NCBI GenBank assembly: GCA_949316235.1
Contig: OX438758.1
Span: 7,721,731-7,785,730, forward strand
Length of the DNA: 64,000 nucleotides
Direction of reading: 5' to 3'
Origin: Oegoconia quadripuncta
Taxonomy: Eukaryota; Arthropoda; Insecta; Lepidoptera; Autostichidae
The translations under genes and the position numbers were made by a program. The notes below the pieces were generated by a model. It saw only the letters and a program-made list of their open reading frames with translations, was not told the origin of the DNA and did no database searches. Of the stretch, positions 21,172-31,694 are shown in pieces. Position 1 is the first letter of the stretch; each line of letters begins with the position of its first letter.

Positions 21172-21428
21172 CAACAACATAGGGCTTATGAATCGGAGGT
21201 CGCGGGTTCGATCCCCAGCAGGGTACATGTTTAATAATCGGTTTGGATGGTGGTAGGGCATTTTAAGCCTGGCCAGCTACCACGATTTTATGTTTCGGTT
21301 GTTATAGATAGCCAGTCCCACAAAATAAGATTGGGTTCAGGGTGAGCACGCTTCAACCTTCGGCGTCATCTTCACTTAACATCAGGTGTGATTGAGGCCA
21401 AGTACAAACTCGTTGTGCTTTAAAAAAG
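21172..21428 (+). mobile_element. SINE-A copy, head partly missing
   Basis: Starts at AACAACATAGGGCTTATGAA and includes box B GGTTCGATCCCC, the body and an A-tail at 21422. Several deletions are present, including GTACTCGGTTT changed to AATAATCGGTTT and loss of the CCGGTTGTCAGAGATAAG core. Confidence 0.8.
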
Positions 21429-22200
21429 ACACGTGAGATACACATGCTAAAAAAAAAAATATTAAAAAAAAAATTTTGCAATCAACTTTTTTAATTCACA
21501 AACAACGAAGATACATCGCCCCTACGCGGTATAAATTTCAAATTCTGTCTTCGCCCGGCGGACGCGTGCAAGCGTTAAATGAATGAACTTTTATAACTTG
21601 AGAGCCTTAACTTGGTGTTTTAATACTGACTTTGAGGTTTCTACCATGATGAACAGCCCCCTTAGTTTTAATGACTTTTTGCTAATATTCGACGCTTCGC
21701 TTTTAGGCCGGAAAAAGTTTGGCGGGCCGTGAATTTGGGGGCTTCGATTTTTAAAAGTTTTAAGTTTGTTTGCTTTCGTGTTTGGTGCGACTGAAAGTTT
21801 TCGGTGGCCGGAGTTGATGGGAAAAAGGTCTGTTGACCCTTTCTTCCTTTGAATTCGTAATTAAAGAAATCGTCCTGTATAAGTTGCTCGACCATTTACA
21901 CATAATTTCATAGTTTAATTGACCTCACTTTTTAATCTTCGCTAGGTAAATATACAATATATTACAAATACAATTTAATATACAACAGAAAAGCAAATAC
22001 TGTTACTGAAAGTGGTAAGAGTGAAATGTACAATTTGGTGACCATATCACTAAAAGCAATCTCGTCCAGGCAACCTGTGGGTACAAGGACAATACATTTG
22101 AAATGGGCAGGTTGTGCGGTAAATTGGGATGCAGATACAAACTAGGTGAATAGATTTCATATACTTACATATTATACTTACACGGATCGATAGACAAATA
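21429..22200. other. Interval without a recognised gene
   Basis: Contains A-rich runs and a more GC-rich stretch at 21520-21900. The - strand frame at 21668-21895 (polar, lysine-rich, no domain) is not supported. No repeat family was identified here. Confidence 0.4.
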
Positions 22201-22288
22201 TATTTTTTTATGCAAGACGGGTTCGTACTTGACCTCAATCACACTTGATGTTAAGTGAAGATGAGGTCGAAGGTGGAAGCGTACTATT
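22201..22288 (-). mobile_element. SINE-A 3' fragment
   Basis: T8ATGCAAGACGGGTTCG through GAGGTCGAAGGTGGAAGCGT, ending abruptly at ACTATTATAAGC. The head and body are missing. Confidence 0.85.
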
Positions 22289-22404
22289 ATAAGCATAATA
22301 AGCACGTAAGCACTTGCTTACTTAAACATAACATCAATACATAAAATACAAAGTATATAAAATAGAAACTACAAAATTGGTGTACAAAATAGATCATGGA
22401 TGTT

Positions 22405-22520
22405 TAAGTGAAGATGAATATTTAAGTATGTATCCGTTAGCTAGTATCCATAGCAGAAGCTTTGCTTAGTTTGGGACTAGATGATTGGTGTAAGTGTCCG
22501 AAATATTTATTATTTATTTA
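22405..22520 (+). mobile_element. SINE-B (subtype 1) 3' fragment
   Basis: GTATCCGTTAGCTAGTATCC through AGTTTGGGACTAGATGATTG and the AAATATTTATT tail, matching 47455-47540. The tRNA-like head is absent. Confidence 0.75.
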
Positions 22521-22828
22521 TAACAAAAAAAACTAAATAAATATTTAATTGTTACTCATATAAAATGATAATAATAAGCGACAATTAGAAATTTAAAAAA
22601 AAAGCAGAGCAGAACGAAAACTTATAGACAAGTTATTTGTTTGTCCTCAACATAAGAAAAACCTACCGTACTGTCAAACCTATCCTTTAATGAAATAGAA
22701 ACCGATATGCAAAAATTTTGATAACAGCGCCCTCTCACTGCTGAGGACTGCTCTCATTAGATAAGGTTACCGGATTACGCGGGCTCAGTGCCAATTGGTG
22801 GATTGGTGTCATATCAGTTTTTTTTTGT

Positions 22829-22972
22829 TTTAATTTATCCACAACGGGTTAGCACTTGACCTCAATCACCTGATGTTAAGTGAAGATGAGACCGTATTGA
22901 CCCAATCTTATTTGGGGGCTGGCTAGCTTATCTCTGACAGTCGGAAGACAACAAAGTAGTTTAATCGTAAAA
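22829..22972 (-). mobile_element. Degenerate SINE-A copy
   Basis: CACAACGGGTTAGCACTTGA, CACCTGATGTTAAGTGAAGA, CTTATTTGGGGGCTGGCTAG and CTCTGACAGTCGGAAGACAA align with SINE-A with deletions. The last piece TTTAATCGTAAA suggests an internal jump to the head region. Confidence 0.75.
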
Positions 22973-23684
22973 GGGTAACAAACAGACAGACTGATTACAT
23001 TCGCTATCATATTATTAGAGTAGTTGCACCAGATCAACATCAAAACGACGCACTATTTTCCACAGACAAAATAACTTTATTTTCATTGTATATCATTTCG
23101 CATGCAAAAATAGCCGTAGAATATTAACTGAATCATAATAAACTTACAATACTTGTCAAATACTGCAAACACGGTTCGTCTGCTGTATTGTAAACTAGGT
23201 TCAAACCGTCCCGAATGGGTGACGGGAGGGTGTACAGTTATGCAAATTACGGGACACGATGTCACACGGGTCCCGCTATCGTCAACAGCTGTTACACAAT
23301 CGAATAACCACACTTTAAACAAGTAAATGAAGTAAGTAGAATTTGTAATAATGCTGTTGATTCTATATAAATAAATAAATAAAAACCTAATAAATTTTTC
23401 GAACCTTGATTTTTTATCTAATCCTATATGGAATACAGGGCGTCCCACGCCTATGCCACATAGAGGGAAAGTACCTTGAATATTGTAGATTGAACATTTT
23501 ATTGAAAGAAGACATTATTTTAATTTAAAAGCAATTTAAACTGCATTCTTAGTTTTTTAAATAATTACATGGTTGAACCGGTTAACGAACTCGCTACACG
23601 AGAAAAAAAATATAGGTACAGATAGGCTTCATCATAAAGATTATTTTTTGTTAAATAACATGGTATCACAAATAAAAGACAGAC
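22973..23684. other. Interval with a tiny LINE tail; no gene
   Basis: The only assigned item is the TAAA-tailed LINE end at 23345-23386. The - strand frame at 23083-23448 runs across it and is rejected. The CGTCCCGAATGGGTGACGGG segment near 23205 is unassigned. Confidence 0.4.
23345..23386 (+). mobile_element. Extremely 5'-truncated LINE 3' end with TAAA tail, copy 3
   Basis: TTGTAATAATGCTGTTGATT then CTATATAAATAAATAAATAAA. Same start zone and orientation as at 4645 and 19825. Confidence 0.6.
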
Positions 23685-23922
23685 CAATTTGGGAGGTCCG
23701 GGTTTGATTCCCAGGCAGGCCATGTACCAATCAGTTTTTAAATTTAATTTATCCGACTGCTCTTAAACGGTGAAGGAAAACATCGTTAGGAAACCTGCAT
23801 GCCTGAGAAATAAAATGGGCCAGCGTGGTGGATCATGGCCTATACTGCCTCATTATAAGAGGGATAAGATCTATATCTCTGCAGTGGGATGTTTATGGGC
23901 TGAGATGATGATGATGATATGT
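23685..23922 (+). mobile_element. SINE-C copy, head truncated
   Basis: Box B region GGTTTGATTCCCAGGCAGGC, body CCGACTGCTCTTAAACGGTG and GGAAAACATCGTTAGGAAAC, then the RTE-like 3' end GCAGTGGGATGTTTATGGGC and a (GAT)n tail. It matches 58366-58645. The GATGATGATGAT tail suggests mobilisation by RTE-clade LINEs, which is known for such SINEs. Confidence 0.8.
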
Positions 23923-23924
23923 AA

Positions 23925-24053
23925 ACATCTTTGTAAACATCCATGACTTTGGAATTAAAGCTCGTATTCATCACACAAATATTAACCGTTGGATATAAAT
24001 CGTTGGATGGATTCGAAGGCTGTTTCACTACCGACAACACCGATCGATCGTCA
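23925..24053 (-). mobile_element. SINE-B (subtype 1) 5' part, antisense
   Basis: On the - strand it reads GACGATCGATCGGTGTTGTC, a degraded box B region, TGTGTGATGAATACGAGC and CATGGATGTTTAC. It abuts SINE-C tail to tail. The + frame 23989-24231 across it is rejected. Confidence 0.65.
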
Positions 24054-24319
24054 AATAGTAAGTAATACCAACTTCATCAAACCGAAGTATATATTTGATA
24101 ATGAATTCTGGCGCGATCCAAGATTTTGGCTCATTTTGGATCATTTGGCTCAAGGGGCTAACTTTATAAAAGAAGTCAAGCAAAAAAAGAAATATATTAT
24201 TAATATAAAATTTGCTAATAAAAAACCTTAATCACAAAATAAACGGAAGTGTCATATTCCTATTAGGAAGTCGGATGTTTATTTTTATGTGGCGTGTGTG
24301 GTGTATATTTGGTTTTTAA

Positions 24320-24675
24320 TTTGACGACCTGTGTGGTGTAGTGGTTAAAATCTCTGACCGCTATACCATAAGGTCGCGGGTTCAAATCCCGCCAGGGGCA
24401 TATGTTTGTATGATGAATACAGATATGTTCCCGGGTTATGGATGTTTTTCATTTATATTTGTATTTATTTACAAAAAAAAATGTATTTGTGTAGTTTATC
24501 AACCATCTGGTATCCACAACACAAGCCTAGTTGCTTAATGTGGAACTAGATGGCGCTGTCTGTATATATCCATGGATATTTATATTTTATATCTGGGATC
24601 CATAACACAATCCTAGATGCTTATTGTGGACCTAGATGGCGTTGTGTGTGTGCCAAGATTTTTATTATTTATTTA
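24320..24675 (+). mobile_element. SINE-B (subtype 2) copy with partial internal duplication
   Basis: Head GACGACCTGTGTGGTGTAGT plus GGTTAAAATC (box A), box B GGTTCAAATCCCGCCAGGGG and body TGGTATCCACAACACAAGCC. The segment ATCCACAACACAAGCCTAGT ... TAGATGGCGCTGTCTG is repeated in diverged form at 24596-24655. Related full copies lie at 30633 and 61378. Confidence 0.85.
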
Positions 24676-25617
24676 ATCCATTGAGGTCTTTGTTCTGACT
24701 TTAGCAGATAGTGTAATGTTTTATTTAAAATTTTCGTAAATAAACGCAAATACTAAGTAACTAAATAAGCTAAAGTTGAAAAATGTGTTTCTTTTAAAAA
24801 AATGCTCAATTGATGGATATTTCTTTAAATTCAAAACATTTAGGGAAATTATCGTTACAAAATATTAGTTTAAGCAATGCAACTCGACGACATTTTCAGC
24901 TAAAACACATACATGCCTAACTATAACATGCTTAGTCTTTTATCCATCAATAAGTTTATCAAAAGTCTACCTAATTAAATATCAGTTAGTATTTATATTT
25001 TTATTAAGATACAAATTAAAAATAGGGTTTTCTATAAAAATCTAGACTTAGCGCTCGTTTTTTTAGGCTTTATTCAAAATTACATCTCTAATATACCTCT
25101 ATAAGATAGCAATTATATAAGTCGGTTCTGAATTATATCTGGCTAAGCTAATTTTTACCGTGTTTTCCCTGGGCTAGTTAAAACTTTAAAGAGGTTTTAA
25201 AACTAATATGATATCGCGCTTCCGTGGTCGCCGTAGTGGGGGCACATTCGTCTATTTGTTGTCATTTACATATCATGCGCCGAGCGAACCATCCGGCTCC
25301 ACCTAGACCGGCCCGCACAAAGGATTTTCATATTTAATTTTCTGTTTAGTATAATTGCCAACATATTTCCTTTTCTGCCCATGTTTTAAACTTTATTTGC
25401 ATACGTGGAATCTCTAAACGTTCGCTCTTGTTATTTTGAACCGGAGATACAATTTTAATGTTATTTTACTGCAGTGCAGCGTCAAGATTTGCAGATATTG
25501 ACGTCAGATGGAAAAAAATTCGGAAAACAATGAATGTTGATTGTTTATCCATTACTGTGGTTTGACAACACAGTGGACAGAGCACGACATTTCTCAGTAT
25601 TCTCTTAAGTTGTCAGT
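24676..25617. other. 5' flank of the fucosyltransferase gene
   Basis: AT-rich to about 25200, then moderately GC-richer. No TATA box is evident. TCAGTAT-type initiator words occur at 25594-25600 and 25614-25620. A repeat may be present at 25210-25330, where CpG content rises, but it is unassigned. Confidence 0.4.
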
Positions 25618-26594
25618 ATGTCAAAGTTGCTGAGAGCTGTATTAATTAGTGCATACTGTGCTGTAACTGTTCAATTCTTAAAATCATTACTTATGGATAG
25701 GTCAGAAGAGATCATAAACATTAATTACAAACTCCGTTCCCCTGGACTAAACAAGAGGTTAAATAGGGAGCTGAAGAAACGTGGAAGGAATTCATCGACA
25801 ATGGATTTTGATTTTAAGCCACCAGATAGATTGCCGACAGATTTGAAATATATATTGAAATATACCGAAGGACTCATGCACTACTCTTCGTCAATATACA
25901 GAAATGGACAAAAAGCATTTATAGATTCCAATTGTAGCTACTATAACTGTTTCATGACGAATGACAAGAGTTTTCTGTTAGATTTGCGTAACTTTGACGC
26001 CATTTTGTTTGACGTAGAAAATACCTGGGACACCTACCCACCACTGAGATCAATGCATCAGAAATATATATTTACAGCTTCAGAATCGGCAGACAACTAC
26101 CCAGTATGTCATCCACTTTTCGACGCCTATTACAACTGGACATGGACGTATAGATTGGACTCTGATATCAGATGGACATATATTACGATCTTTGATAAAA
26201 CCGGCAAGGTCGTCGGCCCGAAAATCAATATGACTTGGGTCCACCCTATGCAGCCCATTTCGGCGGAAGCCAAGAAGAAGTTTTCAAATAAAAAGCGGGC
26301 AGCGGCGTGGTTCGTTTCGAATTGTTTCGCAAAAAGTGGTCGTGAAAGAGTTACTAAAAATATTGAAAAAGCGTTATCTAAATATGGACTCACCATTGAT
26401 ATCTATGGTTGGTGTGGTAATTTGACATGCAGTAGTGATCGCATGGAATATTGTGAAGAACTATTGGAACAAGACTATTACTTTTATTTAGCTTTCGAGA
26501 ATTCCTTATGCATAGACTATGTTACTGAGAAGGTTCTCTTTCCACTCCAACATAATTCTGTGCCTGTTGTGTTTGGCGGAGCTGATTATTCTAG
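25618..26594 (+). CDS. Alpha-1,3-fucosyltransferase (GT10), exon 1
   Basis: Gene of three exons (25618-26594, 27418-27528, 28340-28523) encoding 423 aa. GT10 enzymes transfer fucose from GDP-fucose to GlcNAc of N-glycans in the Golgi; the core alpha-1,3 or Lewis-type specificity cannot be decided here. The start is preceded by an in-frame TAA at 25606. Residues about 4-26 (LLRAVLISAYCAVTVQFLKS) form the single membrane anchor of a type II protein, followed by a basic stem. The nucleotide-binding signature is YFYLAFENSLCIDYVTEKVL, with FENS at 293-296 and YVTEK at 301-305, then PVVFGGADYS. The N-terminal catalytic half has NYPVCHPLFDAYYNWTWTYR. Length fits the family. The donor GTAAAG splits an Arg codon. 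Confidence 0.92.
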
Positions 26595-27417
26595 GTAAAG
26601 TACAATTTGGGTTTTTTACAGATATTATGATACATTGTGGGATTGCCCGCGCTGGTCCAATGAAAGGAGGACCATCCGGTCTTCTACACCGATTTAGTGG
26701 CGAGCCGACATAATTTTCAAGCCTTTAGGAAATTTTGCCACGAATACTATTGGCATTACTATTCGCGGTAGCCTTTTGCTTCCTAAACATTAACACTCAC
26801 TGCGTTGTGACGCTGTCCATGGTGTATCAAAACAGGGTGTCAAGCATAACTTGATCCCCTTGCCCATAGGTTAAGCTATAGTGCTGATTTTGAATTCATG
26901 TAGCTACACTCCCATTTGCCGAGGGGGGGGGGTGGGAAACTTCTTTCCTACTTCACACCTTTAAATCTTCTTGAATTAGTCTGGGGCCCAAGGTAGCAAT
27001 AGAGACACGTAAAACACAAAACACAAACTAGTCAAGCACAAACTAGACCGTACCATATTTAATTTTTATTACGAAAATAACAGGAAATATCACATATTTT
27101 TTACATTCGATTACAGTTTGAAAATTGGTTACTATATTACTTAATGTTTTGTTGAAATTCAATTCAAATATTTTTATTTACAATGTGTAGGCAATAACAT
27201 AGATTTCAAATGTTTCGAAGATAGTCGCACTACTGACTGTTCTTGTCAATATTTTTTTTTACAAAATTATAAAAAGAATTATACGTACATCGCTCCATGA
27301 ATTCAAGAGTGAACTTTAATAGACTCTTGATGTGTATATACATAATGTGTATATATATATACATTGCATATGCAATGTCAAATGATCAGGCACTAATAAC
27401 GTCTATTCATTTACCAG
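26595..27417 (+). other. Intron 1 of the fucosyltransferase gene
   Basis: Begins GTAAAG and ends TTTACCAG. Contains a G9 run near 26929 and AT microsatellite sequence at 27350-27362. The frame at 26519-26713 is a read-through. No retained coding segment is seen. Confidence 0.75.
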
Positions 27418-27528
27418 GTTTTTGCCACCGAAATCATACATAAACGCGGGAGAATTGGACGCCAACGCGGTAGCCTCGCTGATGATTGAGGCTATATACG
27501 ACAAGAATACCTATTACAGATATTTTGA
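27418..27528 (+). CDS. Alpha-1,3-fucosyltransferase, exon 2
   Basis: Encodes (R)FLPPKSYINAGELDANAVAS and LMIEAIYDKNTYYRYF. This is the conserved GT10 segment after the donor-binding motif, where vertebrate and insect enzymes have PPxSYI. Phase is preserved (1 + 36 codons + 2). The donor is GA|GTAAGT. The exon is only 111 bp, so simple open-frame scanning misses it. Confidence 0.9.
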
Positions 27529-27701
27529 GTAAGTATATAATATACTTGTAAAGTCACATTTTCACACTACTTCATTTAAAACAACCACCACTATACTCTA
27601 AATGTTTTGAGAAAATAACCTACACGGACTTTTTGCATCGCCCGGGAATCATTAGAACGAACTTAGGGAGTAATCTAAAACAGATAAACCTATACATACA
27701 T

Positions 27702-27880
27702 AACGTCACGACCGTTAACCCAAATGGGGTGGTCAGAGATATCCCAAACAGACGCGTTTGGGTATTCCAAACATTAAAAATTTTATGCTCGAAACAACAT
27801 CCGCTGTTCAGCATTCAGAATTTACAGAAATGCACACATGACAAGTGGCGAACTCATAACTGTTGAAACGAGCAAATCTA
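27702..27880. repeat. Diverged dispersed repeat in intron 2
   Basis: GTCACGACCGTTAACCCAAA then TGGGGTGGTCAGAGATATCC resembles 1411-1560 and 46545-46600. Non-coding. Confidence 0.5.
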
Positions 27881-27914
27881 TAGATGTTTTTTGTGGAAAG
27901 TCCCATAGTTCCAA

Positions 27915-28070
27915 TAGCATTGTTGTGATCCGGTTGTCAGAGATAAGATAGCCAGTCCCCCAAATGTGTTGGGGTTTCCGGGTCAGTACGCTTCCACCTT
28001 CGACCTCATCTTCACTTAGCATCAGGTGTGATTGAGATCAAGTACCAACCCGTTGTGCATTAAAAAAAAA
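27915..28070 (+). mobile_element. SINE-A 3' part in intron 2 of the fucosyltransferase gene
   Basis: ATCCGGTTGTCAGAGATAAG through GTGTTGGGGTTTCCGGGTCA, the CACTTAGCATCAGGTGTGAT motif and an A9 tail. Same strand as the gene. No splice site of the gene is affected. Confidence 0.85.
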
Positions 28071-28339
28071 TTGCCTTTTACGACACTCACGGGACGATAT
28101 GGGTTGGTTAGATTCTTACTTACTACAAGAAAAAAATTTACATAAGTTCAAAAATAATGAAATAGTCTGAGTTCACTTTTAGATTCCACTTCTACTAACG
28201 GAAGAATTAGAATATACCTTTTTTGTGATCAACTGGACATATCCAGTTAATGAGACATAGGCGACCTCCACCTCTTCGTTAATTTCATAGACTATGTGCC
28301 CTGTAATGGGAAGTTAATTAGTATTTTGTTATATTTCAG

Positions 28340-28523
28340 CTGGTATAACCACTATACCTTCAAAGAGGCGCCTGTAGAGGCAGACATATGTACGCTATGC
28401 AAGCTGCTAAACGAGAACCGAAGTGAATCCATCGTGACCAATTTCAGGAACTGGTGGTTCTACAATCACACCCTCATTTGTCACGAGGAGGTTAACGAAA
28501 CGGTTGTAGAGTTCAGAATATAA
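28340..28523 (+). CDS. Alpha-1,3-fucosyltransferase, exon 3 (C-terminus)
   Basis: The acceptor is ATATTTCAG and the first base completes an Asp codon. It encodes (D)WYNHYTFKEAPVEADICTLC, then KLLNENRSESIVTNFRNWWF and YNHTLICHEEVNETVVEFRI before TAA. The CxxC (ICTLC) near the C-terminus is characteristic of GT10 family ends, where cysteines form disulphides. Potential N-glycosylation sites include NHT and NET. Confidence 0.9.
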
Positions 28524-28593
28524 TATATTAATGCAAGTTTTTAAAATAATTTATTTTTGCCGGGAGGGCTTCTTGTGAGATCAACTTATACTT

Positions 28594-29236
28594 GTATATA
28601 CCGGATGAGTTTTTTACAATAAGGAAAAAAATGAGGCATATTAGGTAAGTGAAATAGAAGATATTAAGCATAGGTAGTTTATTTTATTTTTTCAAAAACG
28701 CACGCGCCTACCGCAGATTGATATGCGACTGGTGTGATTCTTAGGGTACCTATCATGCGAAATTTATTTGTAATTGTAGTACGCACATGCGTGCCCGCGC
28801 CCGCGCAACAGTTCCCCGCCAATCGACACGGGTCGGGTAGCCACACCTCCCGCCCGCCAGACAGTGTGGCTCCGACCGGGATACAAAGCATTTGCGTCAC
28901 TTGCGCCCGCACACGCCCTACACTGCTCGGCCAAGTATCTCATAGTTTTCTCCTGTCAGCGAATCAAAAACTATTATTCTAGTAATCATTCTGTCATAAG
29001 ATACCGTGGTGGTGATTAAAGACTGTGTTTTATATTCCAAGTGTACGTTATTTGAAAACCTGCACTACATAATTCATATTTTCTCCAAGTTTTCTTTGTT
29101 TATTTATTTATGTCAACTGACACAATTAACGTTTTATGATAGTTTTGAAAAAAAAAATGAAATATGCCAATACCTTCTATTTCACTTACCTAACATGCCC
29201 TGTTTTTTCCTTACGGTAAAAAACTCACCAGTATAT
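28594..29236. mobile_element. Inverted-repeat element just after the fucosyltransferase gene
   Basis: Left arm 28594-28672 and right arm about 29163-29236 are inverted copies of ~75 bp at roughly 85% identity, sharing GAGTTTTTTAC, AAGGAAAAAA and TTAGGTAAGTGAAATAGAAG. The core (28690-28940) is strongly CpG-rich (CGCGCCCGCGC), unlike its surroundings. No transposase frame is open; the overlapping frames at 28679-28912 and 28734-28982 arise from the GC-rich core. Probably a non-autonomous DNA element. No clear target duplication was found. Confidence 0.65.
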
Positions 29237-29239
29237 TCT

Positions 29240-29860
29240 TTATTGCATAAGAAATACAAACAGATTACAGTCAGAAAATATGTACAAAGGTGAGCTTAAA
29301 CAAAAAAAAAGCCTTTGCTACAGACTTTAAATACTTCATTAGAAATTAAAAGCTAAATTTCTTAAGTTAGCCGTATGTCATTACTTCCCAGAATTCATTC
29401 CGTATTAGCGAGGCTATCGAATGGTGTAACAATACATGTATTTTTCCAAAATCAACGGGTTCGATTCCTGACTAGGAATATTGATTGTTGTAAAATCCAA
29501 TGAGACAGTTTTAGTTTCCTGCATAATTGGGCCTGAAACTCCTTTGAGTAGCTTTCGCTATTCCTCATAGTTTCGGATTTAGCCATGCCACAGATTACCA
29601 ATAAGTTACGGCCATGCACTTGAAAACACATACTTGAAAAATTCACCTGTACAGAGATATACATATTGGTGAGCGTTGTATCAGAAGATGGTACCAGTAA
29701 GTTGTGAATGCAAGCCGGGGACTGGATTTGAAGGTGGATGGATGGATTAGTGCTGGGCGCCGGGAGAAGTTGGTGACCGGCGGAAAACATCAGAATGGAA
29801 CAGGAGTCACGGATAGGCTGGTTGTGATATCGTCAACTTTACATAGAGAACGTTACCTTA
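29240..29860. other. Interval without a recognised gene
   Basis: Non-coding by my reading. GGGTTCGATTCCTGACTAGG at 29458 looks like a degraded tRNA-like box B of an unassigned SINE. The - strand frame 29452-29790 has no family feature. Confidence 0.35.
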
Positions 29861-29861
29861 T

Positions 29862-29905
29862 TAGTCAAAGTCAAAGATGCTTTATTTTGTATAGGTACAC
29901 AGTGT
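29862..29905 (-). mobile_element. Short antisense LINE tail
   Basis: AGTCAAAGTCAAAGATGCTT then TATTTTGTATAGGTACACAG: the complement is an AATAAAGC...CTTTGACTTTGACT tail of a Jockey-type LINE. The SINE-A copy begins directly next to it. Confidence 0.5.
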
Positions 29906-29908
29906 ACA

Positions 29909-30220
29909 CTTTTTTTTATGCACTACGGGTTGGTGTTTGACCTCAATCACACCTGATGTTAAGTGAAGATGAGGCCGAAGGTGGAAGCGTACTGACCCGG
30001 AAACCCAAATATTTGGGGAACTGGCTATCCTATCTCTGACAATCGGAACACAACAATGCTATTAACATTGCCGTTTGGCGACAAATTTAGATAAGATGGT
30101 GGTAGCTAGCCAGGTGGACATTTAAAATGCCCTACCACCAACCAAACCGAGTACTTAAACATGTACCCCACTGGGGATCGAACCCGCGACCTCCGGATCG
30201 TAAACGCCACGGAGGCGGTT
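29909..30220 (-). mobile_element. SINE-A copy, nearly complete
   Basis: All blocks from the A tail to box B and the CGCCTCCGTGGC head are present. About 25 bp between box B and box A (AATGTTGTTTACATTGA) are deleted, which would destroy its internal promoter spacing. Confidence 0.9.
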
Positions 30221-30632
30221 TATCTTATAAACTTTATATTATTATATTTTCCGTTCCACACAGGCGCCAGTTCATTTCGTATAACGCTTAAAATACTACT
30301 TCCAAAGCAATCCTCTTAAAGACCGTTAAAGGAACTCATTATTCAAAACCTCGAATTTGCACCGAGATAATTCCAATTACCGTGGACTCATCGTCGGCAT
30401 TGCTCGGCGACACATTAGGGTTCCTTGTGAACATTCTGGCAAATAAGAAATTTTACAGTTTTTGACTGGACCCCGGAATGAGCTCGCTCACAGAAGTGGA
30501 ACTACGAGTATATTATCACAAACTATCGAGACAGCAGCGATATGTTTGGGTAAATAACCAGTCACCACCTTTATATCCCAAACTTAAGTGTTTTTATATT
30601 ATATTCTTTATTGCACCAGAACATTACGTTTG

Positions 30633-30905
30633 ACATGTCGACCTGTTTGGTGTAGTGGTTAGCAACTCTGACCAGTATACCAAAAGGTTGCGGGTTCGAA
30701 TCCCGCTAGGTGCATATGTTTGTGTGATGAATACGGACATGTGTACCCGAATTATGCATGTTTTCATTTATAATAAGTATTTATTTACAAAAAAAATGTA
30801 TTTATATAGTATATCAACCATCTGGTATCCACAACACAAGCTTATAGTTGCTTACTGTGGAACTAGATGGCGCTGTGTGTATATCTAAGGATATTTATTT
30901 ATTAT
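30633..30905 (+). mobile_element. SINE-B (subtype 2) copy, full length
   Basis: Head TCGACCTGTTTGGTGTAGTG plus GTTAGCAACTCTGACC, box B GGGTTCGAATCCCGCTAGGT, GTGTGATGAATACGGACATG and AACTAGATGGCGCTGTGTGT. The tail is ATTTATTTATT. Spacing of box A and box B is intact. Confidence 0.9.
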
Positions 30906-31027
30906 TATATTACAATAACATAGTAGATACAAACGATAAAGCTTATCGCTATAGGGTGAATTTGAATACATGTAATTCCAATTAAATGTTAATTACGAAC
31001 AACTTTCCCCAAGGAACCATAGTCGAT

Positions 31028-31102
31028 TTTTTTTTATGCACGAAGGGTTCGTAATTGACCTCAATCACACCTGATGTTAAGTGAAGATGAGGTCGAAGGT
31101 GG
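31028..31102 (-). mobile_element. SINE-A 3' fragment inside an older repeat
   Basis: T9ATGCACGAAGGGTTCG through GATGAGGTCGAAGGTGG. The flanks (CCAAGGAACCATAGTCG before it) belong to a repeat related to 31349-31508. Confidence 0.8.
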
Positions 31103-31285
31103 TTTGGATTTAATAAAAAAAAATTGATTAGGTACCGATACAATACAAAGTTTTTTGCATGATGTATTCACCTATAAAAGGTTGTACATTTAAATTTAAT
31201 ACCAGCTACCTTAATTGTTAGATGGACTATGTATTGATGTAACAATTGTTGGTGATACTAAATAAATAAATTAAAAAAATACAAT

Positions 31286-31508
31286 GTAAACCATTCTGAA
31301 ACCACCTTTAGTATGGAAATTTCGGCTGGTGACACCACTCCTGATTACGGACAAGTTTCCACGAGGAACCATAGCCGAATTCACCCTTAAATTGTTGAAC
31401 TTCCATATTATTATTTCAGAATGGTTTACTTTGTATGAGTGATCGAAAATTTTTGATCGAATTCAACTATGGTAGGAAGCATAGTGGAAAGTTGTTCGTA
31501 ATCAGGGG
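31286..31508. repeat. Diverged inverted-repeat element
   Basis: GTAAACCATTCTGAAA (31286) pairs with TTTCAGAATGGTTTAC (31414). CCTGATTACGGACAAGTTTC (31352 onward) pairs with GAAAGTTGTTCGTAATCAGG (ending 31506), interleaved with the first pair. It looks like two overlapping TIR pairs from a duplicated non-coding DNA element. Confidence 0.55.
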
Positions 31509-31512
31509 TTCT

Positions 31513-31645
31513 ATTACATAATTTCATCGTTATCGTCATCGGTTACGTTCTGACATTTGATTGGTTGGCTCACCGCTCGCTCGGCAATTTGACGGTTTCT
31601 CATTGGCCAACGTAATCGATAACGATAACGATGAAGTTATATAAT
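31513..31645. mobile_element. 133-bp MITE with 37-bp terminal inverted repeats
   Basis: Arms 31513-31549 and 31609-31645 pair along 37 bp with about six mismatches (TTTCATCGTTATCGTCATCG against its complement). The loop has CCGCTCGCTCGGC and is non-coding. The outermost bases are ATTA/TAAT. Confidence 0.75.
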
Positions 31646-31694
31646 CTAAGGGCAGGAGTGGAGTCACTAGCAAACCGTAATTATACGAATTGAA

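Noticed and set aside
24320..24400. tRNA gene (tRNA-like head with box A and box B)
   Set aside because: The tRNA-like heads at 8520, 24320, 30633, 47306, 61378 and elsewhere are followed by the same non-tRNA body and lack a proper acceptor stem, so they are SINE heads.
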